Of a DNA stretch of 64,000 nucleotides, positions 1-8,444 are shown piece by piece. Origin of the DNA: Salinicoccus luteus DSM 17002 (GTDB taxonomy: Bacteria > Bacillota > Bacilli > Staphylococcales > Salinicoccaceae); assembly GCF_000712035.1 (NCBI RefSeq), contig NZ_KL544008.1, positions 156,544 through 220,543 on the forward strand. Direction: 5' to 3'. The notes below the pieces were generated by a model that made no database searches, was not told the origin of the DNA, and saw only the letters and a list, made by a program, of their open reading frames with translations. Each line of letters starts with the position of its first letter. The first letter of the stretch is position 1. Made by a program: the position numbers and the translations under genes.

Positions 1-753
1 GGTAATCTTATCTCTGCTACTTCTTTAAACAGCTTTTTATCTTTGGGATTAGCATTGCTACCCATCTTATTTCTCTCAGTTAAAAAAAATGAAGTTTCTC
101 TTTTTATGAAGTTATTGGTCATGATTGTGTTCACGCTCTCTCTATATGCTAGTTTACAAGTCAGTAGTAGAACTGGTGTCCTAATAATAGGAGTGTCTAT
201 TATTTTTCATCTTTTCTATATAGAGAAATTAACAAAAAGAAAGGTGAGAAGATTTACTTATTTCATCATTTCTATAGGGGCTTTGATTTTTCTCTATAGT
301 TTAAATTTTTTTAACATAAAATCTGAAATCACAAATAGTTATATATATGAGAGGCTAGTAACTACGGATTTAAGAAATGATTCTAGAATTAATGCATGGG
401 GAGAAGCTTTTAATGGCTTGTTTACCTATCCTCTAGGAGGACGTGAAGCGACTTTAAGTTTGAATTATGCCCACAATATATGGCTTGATATAGGATATGA
501 TACTGGAATTATCCCTACAATATTATTCGTTATACTATCTTTTCTAGTTACTGTAGAACTAATTAAATTTATCAGGACAGACCATCCAATTCTGCTGAAA
601 TCTTTGGTTTTATGTATGTCGAGTGCTTTTTTAGTAATCTTTTTATTAGAGCCTGTACTTCAAGGCCTAGGTGTATATTTTACAATATTTTGTTTTTTAA
701 TTGGGGCAGTCACTAAAGTCAATCATTTAAGCAAATCAAAAAACATATGCTGA
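1..753 (+). CDS. O-antigen ligase/polymerase (Wzy-like) membrane protein, 5' partial
   Basis: The reading frame is open from the first base of the window, so this is the C-terminal part of a longer protein; the TTG near position 43 is not a convincing start. What is visible is a chain of hydrophobic segments (about six), an RTG motif near the middle, and a loop with AHNIWLD before the last membrane segments. That histidine-containing loop is typical of the O-antigen ligase/Wzy polymerase superfamily, which joins repeat units of a surface polysaccharide on the outer face of the membrane. It is AT-rich, unlike the EPS genes from 2449 on. It probably ends a polysaccharide cluster lying to the left. 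Polymerase versus ligase cannot be decided from this part. Confidence 0.75.
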   Translation, partial: GNLISATSLNSFLSLGLALLPILFLSVKKNEVSLFMKLLVMIVFTLSLYASLQVSSRTGVLIIGVSIIFHLFYIEKLTKRKVRRFTYFIISIGALIFLYSLNFFNIKSEITNSYIYERLVTTDLRNDSRINAWGEAFNGLFTYPLGGREATLSLNYAHNIWLDIGYDTGIIPTILFVILSFLVTVELIKFIRTDHPILLKSLVLCMSSAFLVIFLLEPVLQGLGVYFTIFCFLIGAVTKVNHLSKSKNIC

Positions 754-941
754 CATAAAAAATACTTAATTATTTTTAGGCTTTTATTATGAACTTAGTT
801 ATAAATACGTTTATTTCCATTATAAAACTTAAAGATTTATTAATGTTAATTTAACTCGCATAAGAAGCTAACCATACATCTCAACACATAATAATTTATA
901 TAAACTTCATTTTATATAATTTCATGAAAGGTGATAAACTA

Positions 942-1823
942 ATGACGAAAATTACTAAGGCTATTATTCCAGCCGCTGGTCTCGGAACTAGATTTTTACC
1001 TGCTACTAAAGCAATGCCGAAAGAAATGCTTCCAATTTTAGATAAACCTACCATTCAATATATTGTAGAAGAAGCAGTGGCTGCAGGTATCGAAGATATA
1101 ATTATAGTAACTGGCAAGCATAAGAGGGCAATAGAAGATCATTTTGATAATCAAGTTGAACTGGAATTAAATTTACATGAGAAGAATAAGACAGAGTTGC
1201 TTGAGAAAGTTGAACATGCTACCGATTTGGCCAACATTTTCTATGTAAGACAGAAGAACCCTAAAGGTCTCGGTCACGCCATACATACTGCTAAGCAATT
1301 TATAGGTGATGAACCTTTTGCAGTGCTACTTGGTGACGACATTGTTGAGAGTGACACACCTGGAATCAAGCAACTTATGAATGTATATGATGAAAATGAG
1401 GGACCAGTAATCGGTGTGAAAACAGTGCCTGAAAGTGATATTTCCAGATATGGTATTGTTGAATACTCTAATCATAATGATAAAGTCTATGAATTGACTA
1501 ATCTTTATGAGAAGCCAGGACCGGGTGTGACTAGTTCTCAATTAGCAATAATGGGAAGATATGTCTTAACTCCCGATGTCTTCGATGAACTGGAAAAAGG
1601 CCGCATTGGGGCAGGCGGAGAAATACACTTGACTGATGCCCTGCAGTCTCTGAATAATAATCGTACAGTATACGCATATGATTTCGATGGAGAGAGATAC
1701 GATGTAGGGGACAAAACAGGGTTTGTAACTACAACTTTGGAGTATGCTCTCAAGTCCTCTATGAAAGAGGATTTATTGGATTACATGGAAAACACTTTAA
1801 AGAAACATAGAGTTTACAAATAA
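942..1823 (+). CDS. galU: UTP--glucose-1-phosphate uridylyltransferase
   Basis: It makes UDP-glucose from UTP and glucose-1-phosphate, the precursor for glycolipid, teichoic acid decoration and EPS. The N-terminus has the nucleotide-binding signature [19 protein letters not shown] (residues about 10-28), then the [12 protein letters not shown] segment and the FAVLLGDDI acidic motif near residue 135. Length (293 aa) is normal for GalU/GtaB. An ATG also lies at 924, but 942 is preferred because AAAGGTGAT precedes it at Shine-Dalgarno distance. It sits 170 bp after the partial polymerase gene, ends in its own terminator at 1933, and shares the AT-rich composition of the upstream gene rather than that of the genes downstream. 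Confidence 0.95.
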   Translation: MTKITKAIIPAAGLGTRFLPATKAMPKEMLPILDKPTIQYIVEEAVAAGIEDIIIVTGKHKRAIEDHFDNQVELELNLHEKNKTELLEKVEHATDLANIFYVRQKNPKGLGHAIHTAKQFIGDEPFAVLLGDDIVESDTPGIKQLMNVYDENEGPVIGVKTVPESDISRYGIVEYSNHNDKVYELTNLYEKPGPGVTSSQLAIMGRYVLTPDVFDELEKGRIGAGGEIHLTDALQSLNNNRTVYAYDFDGERYDVGDKTGFVTTTLEYALKSSMKEDLLDYMENTLKKHRVYK

Positions 1824-1932
1824 ATAAATTTATCATGAGAAAAAGATTCCTAGATTTAAGTTTTTGAGTTATTAATCATCCTATAGTCGCTAATATTTAT
1901 CATAATTTCAAATAGTAATAACTATTATCTAT

Positions 1933-1976
1933 ACCTCTTCTTTCTAAAATAAAATTTTGAAAGAAGAGGTTTTTCT
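1933..1976 (+). terminator. Rho-independent terminator after galU
   Basis: ACCTCTTCTTTC (1933-1944) pairs perfectly with GAAAGAAGAGGT (1959-1970), followed by a T-run. It separates galU from the EPS unit starting at 2449. Confidence 0.85.
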
Positions 1977-2006
1977 ATGTAAATCAGAAAATATAATGTT
2001 AGAATA

Positions 2007-2035
2007 TTACAAAAAATAAAAATTCATGTTATATT
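2007..2035 (+). promoter_or_regulatory. Extended -10 promoter of EPS unit 1
   Basis: TTACAA (2007-2012), a 17-bp spacer and TATATT (2030-2035) preceded by TG at 2027-2028. The 45 bp from 2001 align without gaps to 6579-6623 upstream of the second EPS unit (34 of 45 bases identical by eye), so the two promoters probably share a regulator. Confidence 0.6.
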
Positions 2036-2126
2036 GGTTTATAACATTATAGTTTTACACCTTGATATCAACAAAAGAGACGAGAGATAAATCGTTAATC
2101 GCTTTAGTGAATCAATGACACCACGC

Positions 2127-2165
2127 CACCCAATCATCTGCGCGCAGTTTGATTGGGTGTTTTCT
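2127..2165 (+). terminator. Leader hairpin with U-run (intrinsic terminator or attenuator)
   Basis: CACCCAATCA (2127-2136) pairs perfectly with TGATTGGGTG (2150-2159), followed directly by TTTTTCT. It lies about 90 bp downstream of the 2007-2035 promoter and 280 bp before the first gene, so it would stop transcription in the leader unless something prevents it. This makes it a candidate attenuator for EPS unit 1. Confidence 0.6.
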
Positions 2166-2448
2166 GTAGGAAGGGATGCTGTTCCATCATTAAAGGGGGT
2201 GGTTAAAAATGACATACAGTGGGTGATTTTAAGGTACAGACTCATGTATTGGGGTGCATGAAAGACAACAGGGTAGGAAAGCATGAATTTATTAGAGAAC
2301 AGACTAGGATCTGCTTCGAGGGCTCAAAGGATCAGAGTAAGCTTCAAGGTAAGGAACAAAGGAGAATGGAAAAACAGTCGAGTATAACGATTGGAAAGGA
2401 AGAGTGGGGAATAAAGAAGCTTATATAAAAATTGAATAGAGGTGTCAT
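2166..2448 (+). promoter_or_regulatory. Untranslated leader with conserved EPS motif, copy A
   Basis: This stretch has no convincing gene. It carries two blocks shared with the kinase/epsC intergenic region. Block 1 (2188-2204, CATTAAAGGGGGTGGTT) matches 8203-8219 with one change. Block 2 (2271-2295, GGGTAGGAAAGCATGAATT continuing to TATTAG) matches 8296-8320 with one change. Between them TCATGTA/TGCATGA can form a 7-bp stem. Conservation of non-coding blocks ahead of two EPS gene sets suggests a structured cis-acting RNA, possibly of the EAR/epsC antitermination class. That class assignment is inferred from genomic position, not from a covariance search. Confidence 0.5.
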
Positions 2449-3420
2449 ATGAAGAACGGTACGTTTATCATCTCGCTTGATTTCGAATTGTATTGGGGAT
2501 ATTTAGCGATAACAGACTACAACAAGGAATTCGAACGGTTCTACCAGGTGCGGGATCTTGCCTCAAAGATGATCAGGGTCTTCGATGAGAATGAAATCAA
2601 GGTCAGCTGGTCCACAGTGGGTTTTCTGATGCTTGATGATTCGAAACGGTTGAATGCGCTCATTCCACATATAGACAAGCCGGAATACAAGAGGCGGGAA
2701 CTGGATAACTATTTCAACTTCACTCATGTGATTGAAGAGGATAATTTTCGCGAGGGGGTCTTCTTTGCAAGTGAGTTAGTAGAGGAGTTGAAGAACAGCA
2801 AATACCAGACCATCGGTACCCATAGTTTTTCACACTATTACTGCTTGGAGGATGGACAGACGGTCCGAGAGTTTGCGGATGATCTCAGGATGGCGAAGGA
2901 GATTGCGGATGAAAAGGGGATTGAAATGCGGAGCATCGTGTTCCCAAGGAATCAGTTCGATCGTGACTACCTGAATCTGTTGAAGGAATACGGTATCGAT
3001 ATCTACAGGGGGACGCCGGACCATCTCATATTCAGACCGAGAAGGCATGATAACTATTTCATCCGGGGGATGCGACTGGTGGACACGTACTTGAACATTA
3101 CGGGCAACCAAACACATGATCATCCTTCTCCCTATGAGGAACTGTTTGACATAAAGGCGAGCCGCTTCCTCAAGCCTCAGAATGGGACGCCTCGGGTACT
3201 GCGGTCCCTACAGCTGCGGAGAATCAAAAACGAAATGACTGCAGCTGCAAAGAACAACCATTACTACCACCTCTGGTGGCATCCGCATAATTTTTCTGTA
3301 TCCCCGGAGGAGAATTTCCGATTTTTAGACGAAATCATCGATCATTTCAAAGTATTGGAAAGGAAATACGGTTTCAGTTCCGAAAGCATGGAATCCTATG
3401 TGGAGAAGGTGAGAGCTTAA
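2449..3420 (+). CDS. Polysaccharide deacetylase family protein (NodB-like)
   Basis: A 323-aa protein with the polysaccharide-deacetylase fold: SLDFELYWG near residue 10 supplies the first catalytic aspartate, and GTHSFSHYYC near residue 123 supplies the metal-binding histidines. There is no signal peptide or transmembrane segment, so it should act in the cytoplasm, on a nucleotide- or lipid-linked sugar rather than on finished EPS. It starts with ATG after AGAGGTGTC and overlaps the next gene as TAATG. It is the first gene of a five-gene unit with two formyltransferases, a sugar transferase and a PIG-L deacetylase. Substrate is not known; removal of an N-acetyl group before N-formylation is the simplest reading. 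Confidence 0.8.
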   Translation: MKNGTFIISLDFELYWGYLAITDYNKEFERFYQVRDLASKMIRVFDENEIKVSWSTVGFLMLDDSKRLNALIPHIDKPEYKRRELDNYFNFTHVIEEDNFREGVFFASELVEELKNSKYQTIGTHSFSHYYCLEDGQTVREFADDLRMAKEIADEKGIEMRSIVFPRNQFDRDYLNLLKEYGIDIYRGTPDHLIFRPRRHDNYFIRGMRLVDTYLNITGNQTHDHPSPYEELFDIKASRFLKPQNGTPRVLRSLQLRRIKNEMTAAAKNNHYYHLWWHPHNFSVSPEENFRFLDEIIDHFKVLERKYGFSSESMESYVEKVRA

Positions 3421-4187
3421 TGAAAAGAATAATGATGATCTGTACTTTGGGGGTCACTTCCAACTACGTATATAATAATGTGACCAAAGCGTTTCCCATC
3501 GATGAGGTGGTTGCTGTAGAGAAAATGACCAGGATTATGCTGTTGAAGAAGAGGATAAAGCGGTTGGGTCTGCCGAAGGCAACAGGTCAAGTCATTTTTT
3601 CATTATACTCCAAAGCTTTCTTGAAAAAGGAAGCAGAAGAAAGAATCCAGACCATACAGAAGATGTATGGTTTGGATGATACTGATATACCGGAAGACAG
3701 GATAAGATTCATCCATTCGGTAAATTCGAAGGATATGAAGGACAGGATCAGGGAAGTTGATCCCGATCTGATCATCATCAATGGCACACCGATAATTAAA
3801 GACGAGATTTTAAGTGTCACAGACGCCAAGTTTGTGAACATCCACGTCGGCATCACTCCGAAATATAGAGGGGTGTATGGGGGATATTGGGCGCTCTACA
3901 ACAATGAGGCGGAACTTGCAGGTGTCACAACGCATTTCGTGGATGCAGGCATAGATACAGGAGAGGTACTTGATCAGAAAGTGATCGAAGTGACCGAGGA
4001 GGACAACTTTATGACCTATCCGCATCTGCAGGAGGCATATGCCCTGATGGATTATAACAGGATCATCGGGTCCATTTTGGATGATAATTTTGAAGTGAAA
4101 CAGCCTATGACGCAGGAAAGCACACTCTGGTACCATCCAACAATCTTCAGTTACCTCTACGGAAGAGTAATAAAGAAGGTCAAATAG
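3420..4187 (+). CDS. Formyltransferase family protein (sugar N-formyltransferase candidate)
   Basis: A 255-aa protein with the formyl_transferase core: VNIHVGITPKYRG carries the Asn-x-His pair near residue 140, and GVTTHFVDAGIDTGEVL near residue 160 carries the catalytic aspartate. The family transfers formyl from N10-formyltetrahydrofolate to an amine. It lacks the second domain of methionyl-tRNA formyltransferase and sits inside an EPS operon (start overlaps the previous stop), so an amino-sugar acceptor is more likely than Met-tRNA. Proteins of this kind formylate 3- or 4-amino-dideoxy sugars in other surface polysaccharides. The exact acceptor cannot be read from sequence. Confidence 0.8.
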   Translation: MKRIMMICTLGVTSNYVYNNVTKAFPIDEVVAVEKMTRIMLLKKRIKRLGLPKATGQVIFSLYSKAFLKKEAEERIQTIQKMYGLDDTDIPEDRIRFIHSVNSKDMKDRIREVDPDLIIINGTPIIKDEILSVTDAKFVNIHVGITPKYRGVYGGYWALYNNEAELAGVTTHFVDAGIDTGEVLDQKVIEVTEEDNFMTYPHLQEAYALMDYNRIIGSILDDNFEVKQPMTQESTLWYHPTIFSYLYGRVIKKVK

Positions 4188-4279
4188 AAAATAACGCTCA
4201 GAAGCAAAAATTTTTACAAATTTAATTCAGAATATTGTGTGATTTATAAAGGGGATTTTTGTGAAAGAAGGGGGTAAAT

Positions 4280-4864
4280 TTGCTTAAAATCAAAAGAGCT
4301 TTTGATTTTATCATCAGTGCATTTTGTCTACTCGTCCTCCTGCCGCTATTGGTCATTACAGGGGGCATGATCAAAATCACGATGCCTGGCCCACTGTTCT
4401 TCAGACAGAAACGGGTGGGACTGCACCACAAAGTATTCGAAATATACAAGTTCCGCAGCATGAAGGTGGACGAATCAGCGGAAAAGAATTTCGATTTCGA
4501 CAAGGACGAGGAGCGGCTGACGGTATTCGGGAAGGTCATCCGGCGCCTCAAAATCGATGAATTGCCCCAGCTGCTGAATGTATTGAAAGGGGATATGAGC
4601 CTTGTGGGGCCCCGTCCGACGATCGAGGAGCAGACGAAGGAATATGACGCGTACCAGCGCCAGCGTCTGGAAATGCGTCCCGGCATGACAGGGCTGGCTC
4701 AGGTGAACGGGAATACGCATCTCTCATGGGAGGAGCGCATTGAGTATGATGTTGCGTATGTGAAGCACTATTCCCTATGGCTCGATGTGAAGATTCTTCT
4801 GAAAACGGTACTAATCGTCCTGTTTGGCGAGGGCAGCTTTAAAAGGAATCCGAAACGAACGTAA
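4280..4864 (+). CDS. Undecaprenyl-phosphate sugar phosphotransferase (priming transferase, EpsL-like)
   Basis: A 194-aa bacterial sugar transferase of the short, single-membrane-segment type: hydrophobic helix at residues about 9-30, then KRVGLHHKVFEIYKFRSM, KIDELPQLLNVLKGDMSLVGPRP and RPGMTGLAQVNG. These are the hallmark motifs of enzymes that transfer a sugar-1-phosphate to undecaprenyl phosphate and so start repeat-unit assembly. The start is TTG at 4280 with GAAGGGGGT upstream; the GTG at 4261 is out of frame with a quick stop. Short versions of this family (PglC, EpsL) use diamino-sugar (bacillosamine-type) donors, which fits the dehydratase and aminotransferase genes further on. Confidence 0.9.
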   Translation: MLKIKRAFDFIISAFCLLVLLPLLVITGGMIKITMPGPLFFRQKRVGLHHKVFEIYKFRSMKVDESAEKNFDFDKDEERLTVFGKVIRRLKIDELPQLLNVLKGDMSLVGPRPTIEEQTKEYDAYQRQRLEMRPGMTGLAQVNGNTHLSWEERIEYDVAYVKHYSLWLDVKILLKTVLIVLFGEGSFKRNPKRT

Positions 4865-4877
4865 AGGGGTTGGGGTT

Positions 4878-5783
4878 ATGGAACGTGTCAAAACGATCCT
4901 CATCGGATCGGTCCAGTCGAGCAAAATTGTGTTGGATGGTATGGTGGCGCATGACTATCCACCGGATATGGTGTTTGCGCTGGACAAGGAGTATTCGAAA
5001 AATGTCTCGGGATATGTAGATCTTTCAGTCATTGCGGAGGATAATGACATTCCGTGCACGACATTCAAAAACATCAATGACCAGGCGGTCGTCGAGGAAA
5101 TCCGTGCGATTGCGCCGGATTACATCTTCGTCGTGGGGATTTCCCAATTCATCAAAAGTGGCATCATTGGCATAGCCAGGAAAGGCGTCATCGGATACCA
5201 CCCGACGGCCCTGCCGAAATACAGGGGGAGGGCGGCACTGCCCTGGCTGGTGCTCCTCGGGGAGAAGGAATCGAAGGCTTCTTTGTTCTTCATCGATGAA
5301 GGGATGGACTCGGGCGACATCGTCGATCAGGAGAGGTATCTGATTGGAGAAGGGGACTATGCAGAAGATGTCTATCATGCTTCGAATGAAGCCCTTGGAC
5401 GGATGCTCGGACGTGTACTCGAACAGGTGAAGCATGATGCAGTGGAGGCGACGCCCCAGAATCATGAGCAGGCGACCTACCTTCTCAAGCGTACGCCGGA
5501 AGATGGACAGATCGACTGGAGTGCGTCCGCTGACGAGGTACATAGGCTGATCCGTGCGACTTCAAGGCCGTATCCCGGTGCCTTTTCCCACTACAGGGAC
5601 CAAAAGGTCATCATATGGCGGGCGAGTGTGCATCCGAACGCACGCTATATCGGCATACCAGGCCAGATTATCCAGTCCGATTCCATGTCGATCGATGTCC
5701 TGTGCACGGATGGCATACTGCGTATTGAGGACTATGAAGTGGACGGCGATGTCAAATTCACAGACGGAAACAAATTCAAATAA
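4878..5783 (+). CDS. Formyltransferase with Fmt-like C-terminal domain
   Basis: A 301-aa protein, start ATG 4878 behind AAAGGGGTTGGGGTT. The formyl_transferase core reads IGYHPTALPKYRGRAALPW near residue 105 and FFIDEGMDSGDIV near residue 140. The catalytic histidine and aspartate are present, but the Asn two residues before the histidine in classical Fmt is Gly here. The C-terminal part (from YLLKRTPEDGQIDW on) resembles the oligonucleotide-binding-like domain of Fmt and ArnA. It is the second formyltransferase in the same operon, 13 bp after the priming transferase gene. An amino-sugar acceptor is inferred from the neighbours. It could also be a remodelled Fmt paralogue. Confidence 0.75.
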   Translation: MERVKTILIGSVQSSKIVLDGMVAHDYPPDMVFALDKEYSKNVSGYVDLSVIAEDNDIPCTTFKNINDQAVVEEIRAIAPDYIFVVGISQFIKSGIIGIARKGVIGYHPTALPKYRGRAALPWLVLLGEKESKASLFFIDEGMDSGDIVDQERYLIGEGDYAEDVYHASNEALGRMLGRVLEQVKHDAVEATPQNHEQATYLLKRTPEDGQIDWSASADEVHRLIRATSRPYPGAFSHYRDQKVIIWRASVHPNARYIGIPGQIIQSDSMSIDVLCTDGILRIEDYEVDGDVKFTDGNKFK

Positions 5784-5797
5784 ATGGAGATGGGGAT

Positions 5798-6451
5798 ATG
5801 AACATACTGGTTTTTGCTCCACACAACGATGATGAGGTACTGGGCGCAGGAGGGACCATCGCCAAGTATGCGAAAGCGGGCCATGATGTCCATATATGCG
5901 AAGTGACCAGCGGACCGGACCCTGAGAAGGTCGAGGCTCTGAAGCAGGAGGCACGGGCGGCACATGCGGTGCTTGGCGTGAAGGATGCAAGCTTCCTTGA
6001 GCTGCCGATGGTCGGTCTCAGGCATACACCCACAATTGAGATCAATGCCAAGTTCCATGAAGTCGTTACGCGTGTGAATCCGGAGATCGTCCTCCTGCCG
6101 CACAAGGGGGACATGAACTTCGATCATGCGGAGACGACCTATGCCGCCATGGTGGCACTCCGTCCCTTCAATGTACCCGAACTGCGTGAAATTCTGGTGT
6201 ACGAAACACTGTCCGAGACGGAGTGGAATACGCCGACTGCAGATAATGTGTTCGTACCGAATGTCTATGTGGACATTTCAGGTACAATCGACCAGAAGCT
6301 TGAGGCGATGGAATGCTATCGTTCACAGCTTAAGGATTACCCACATCCAAGATCCCTTGAGGCAATCCGTGCACTGTCGATGGTGCGGGGGACGACGATT
6401 TGTGTAGAGCATGCAGAAAGTTTCATGCTGATCCGTTCGATAAAGAGATGA
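5798..6451 (+). CDS. PIG-L family N-acetylglucosaminyl deacetylase
   Basis: A 217-aa LmbE/PIG-L protein. The zinc-binding signature APHNDDEVLGAGGT is at residues 7-20, and LLPHKGDMNFDHAETTY near residue 107 holds further metal and catalytic residues. The family hydrolyses the N-acetyl group of GlcNAc-containing small molecules such as GlcNAc-malate or GlcNAc-PI. Here it closes the first EPS unit, 14 bp after a formyltransferase gene, so a role in exposing an amine on the EPS sugar is likely. A role in bacillithiol synthesis (BshB) is the alternative, but no other bacillithiol gene is nearby. Confidence 0.85.
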   Translation: MNILVFAPHNDDEVLGAGGTIAKYAKAGHDVHICEVTSGPDPEKVEALKQEARAAHAVLGVKDASFLELPMVGLRHTPTIEINAKFHEVVTRVNPEIVLLPHKGDMNFDHAETTYAAMVALRPFNVPELREILVYETLSETEWNTPTADNVFVPNVYVDISGTIDQKLEAMECYRSQLKDYPHPRSLEAIRALSMVRGTTICVEHAESFMLIRSIKR

Positions 6452-6584
6452 AAACACCTGTTGCGCATGCGTTGAACCTGAGCGATGCGCTATTTCTATT
6501 GCTGAATTTCAAATGTATAATTATAATTTTTTGGTTGTTACGGTAGAAAAATACAATAAATATGTAGAAATATCAAACAGAATA

Positions 6585-6613
6585 TTCCAAAAATTCTAAT
6601 TACGTGGTATATT
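6585..6613 (+). promoter_or_regulatory. Extended -10 promoter of EPS unit 2
   Basis: TTCCAA (6585-6590), 17-bp spacer, TATATT (6608-6613) with TG at 6605-6606. The region 6579-6623 is a gapless match of 2001-2045 upstream of EPS unit 1. The 215-bp interval 6452-6666 otherwise contains only AT-rich sequence and a weak GCGCAT/ATGCGC hairpin just after the PIG-L gene. Confidence 0.6.
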
Positions 6614-6666
6614 GGTTCCAAACTTATATAGAGAGATAAAGTTTGTTTATTAAGGGGAGGGGTCGT

Positions 6667-7341
6667 ATGGAAGATTCAGTAAGCGTTGAAAGGGCCTGGG
6701 CGATTATCAAAAAGAATGTGGCATCCATCATTACCATGATGCTGCTGGTGGGCATACTTGCTGCGCTCGTCACCTATTTTGTCATGACGCCGAAGTACGA
6801 AGCAGAAACACAGATGCTGGTCAGTTCGCCGGGTGATGCCGTTGTAGTGGATTTCGAGAATATCGAAACCAACCTGCAGCTGATCCACACCTACAGGGAT
6901 ATCATGCTGAGCAAGACGATACTCGAAGATGTCATCACCAACCTTGAATTGGAACAGACCGTAAAGGAACTTTCCAAACAGGTTTCCGTCACCAACCAGG
7001 ACCAGTCACAGGTGCTGTCCATTAGGGTCGTTGATGCATCGGCGGAAGAGGCGGTAGAGATTTCTAATGAAGTCGCACAAGTCTTCATGGACAGGATCGT
7101 CGAGATCATGTATGTCGACAATCTATCCATCTATGCCCCGGCGAGTGTGGGTCCGGACATGGAGCCGGTATCACCACAGCCGCTTTTGAACATCGCAATC
7201 GGACTGTTCATCGGGCTGATGCTTGGTCTGATTCTGGCCTTCGCAAGAGACCATTTCGACAAGTCTATCAAGAATGAAGGGGATGTGCGGAAAGTTCTCG
7301 ATTTGCCGGTGGTCGGGTCAATCGCGAAGTTTGAAGATTAG
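6667..7341 (+). CDS. Capsular/EPS chain-length regulator, Wzz family (EpsA/CapA/YveK-like)
   Basis: A 224-aa polysaccharide co-polymerase. A first membrane helix lies at about residues 17-40 (after KNVASIITMM), an extracytoplasmic region contains the Wzz-type YEAETQMLV segment, and a second helix near residues 178-198 follows a proline-rich PVSPQPLLN motif. Such proteins set chain length and activate the cognate cytoplasmic tyrosine kinase, encoded 28 bp downstream. ATG 6667 is chosen over the upstream GTG/TTG options because GGGGAGGGGTCGT precedes it. First gene of the ~10.5-kb EPS unit 2. Confidence 0.88.
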   Translation: MEDSVSVERAWAIIKKNVASIITMMLLVGILAALVTYFVMTPKYEAETQMLVSSPGDAVVVDFENIETNLQLIHTYRDIMLSKTILEDVITNLELEQTVKELSKQVSVTNQDQSQVLSIRVVDASAEEAVEISNEVAQVFMDRIVEIMYVDNLSIYAPASVGPDMEPVSPQPLLNIAIGLFIGLMLGLILAFARDHFDKSIKNEGDVRKVLDLPVVGSIAKFED

Positions 7342-7369
7342 GAAGTTTGAAGATTAAGGGGGAGCATTC

Positions 7370-8086
7370 ATGAATAAGAAGAAAATGAACAAAGGTGAAG
7401 ATACCACACCGAGGAACATGGTAGTTGCCAAACATCCACATGCGACTGCGAGTGAACAGTTCCGGATACTCCGGACAAATATCACGTATTCGGGTGTAGA
7501 TCATCCAATCCGGTCGGTACTGTTCACCTCCGCCATATCAGGTGCGGGCAAATCGACGGTCGCCGCCAACATGGCAATCGCCTATGCACAGGCAGGCATC
7601 AAGACACTTCTGGTGGACGGGGATCTGAGGCGCCCGACGACACATTATACGTTTGAAGTCTCGAACAGGAAGGGGCTGTCGAAGGCAATTATTAATGATG
7701 TGCCGCCGGAGGAAATGGTCACAAAGACGGAGTTTGATAAACTCGATCTGATGACCGCTGGACCGATTCCACCGAATCCATCGGAACTGTTGGCATCAAA
7801 AAGTATGGAAGCGCTGATGAAGGCCTTGGCGATCCAATACGAAATGATCATCATCGATTCGCCACCACTGTTGGCTGTGACGGATTCCCAGCTTCTATGC
7901 AAACAGGCGGATGGTGTAGTCATCATTACCGATGTTGAGAACAATGACCGCAACGAGCTGCTGGACGCAAAAGACCTGTTGGAAAAAGCGGGTGCGAACA
8001 TCATCGGTGTCGTCCTCAACAACCGGGAGGAAAGGCGCGGAGCGAACGAAGCGTACTACTATGCGGAGCCGGTTACGGAGAGCTGA
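7370..8086 (+). CDS. CpsD/CapB/EpsB-family protein-tyrosine kinase
   Basis: A 238-aa BY-kinase. Walker A SGAGKST is at residues 57-63, the BY-kinase Walker A' LLVDGDLRRP at 80-89 and Walker B MIIIDSPP near 158-165. A C-terminal tyrosine cluster (AYYYAEP, residues 227-233) is the expected autophosphorylation tail. It works with the membrane activator encoded just upstream and phosphorylates itself and EPS enzymes to control polymer output. The next gene is 358 bp away, and the gap holds the conserved leader motif described at 8087-8444. Confidence 0.93.
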   Translation: MNKKKMNKGEDTTPRNMVVAKHPHATASEQFRILRTNITYSGVDHPIRSVLFTSAISGAGKSTVAANMAIAYAQAGIKTLLVDGDLRRPTTHYTFEVSNRKGLSKAIINDVPPEEMVTKTEFDKLDLMTAGPIPPNPSELLASKSMEALMKALAIQYEMIIIDSPPLLAVTDSQLLCKQADGVVIITDVENNDRNELLDAKDLLEKAGANIIGVVLNNREERRGANEAYYYAEPVTES

Positions 8087-8444
8087 TATCCTGCAGCCTG
8101 ACCATCCTTACCAGATGGCTCAGGACTATGACTGCCTAAGGATGCGAAGAACACACGAAGCGTGAATCATCTTGAATGACTTCAGGGGTGCGGTCATTCG
8201 GGCATCAAAGGGGGTGGTTGAAAACGGGGTGGAACTGTTTTACACATTGACCATTGATTGCAGTGAATATACGCTCGACAAATTAGAAAGATATTGGGTA
8301 GGAAAACATGAATTTATTAGTATAACGGAGTGGTCCGCCTGAGAGGTCATGGTGGCACCACGAGAAAGAGGTCGAAAGTAATACAAAGGGTGCAATAGAG
8401 AACAATCGAATAAGGGTATTTCTAAAAGGAAAGAAGAGGATACT
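8087..8444 (+). promoter_or_regulatory. 358-bp structured intergenic region with conserved EPS motif, copy B (EAR-like candidate)
   Basis: This stretch is too long and too structured for a simple spacer inside an operon, and no plausible gene is present. Hairpins include CATCCTTA/TAAGGATG (8103-8144 region) and GAATGAC/GTCATTC (8174-8199). Two blocks match the 2166-2448 leader: 8203-8219 (CATCAAAGGGGGTGGTT) and 8296-8320 (GGGTAGGAAAACATGAATT onward), spaced 93 nt here and 83 nt in copy A. Downstream, GGTGGCACCAC (8351-8361) is strikingly self-complementary. In B. subtilis the EAR (epsC) RNA lies between epsB and epsC and drives processive antitermination. The position here between the kinase and epsC homologues is the same. 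Class identity is inferred. Confidence 0.55.

Noticed and set aside
2219-2428. A 69-aa open frame before the NodB-type deacetylase gene
   Set aside because: It has no ribosome site, an unnatural composition, and overlaps the conserved leader blocks, so it is not a gene.
8345-8380. GGTGGCACCACG in the kinase/epsC gap looks like a T-box antiterminator core
   Set aside because: There is no specifier stem, no aminoacyl-tRNA synthetase or amino acid gene downstream, and no terminator alternative. An EPS leader element fits the context better.
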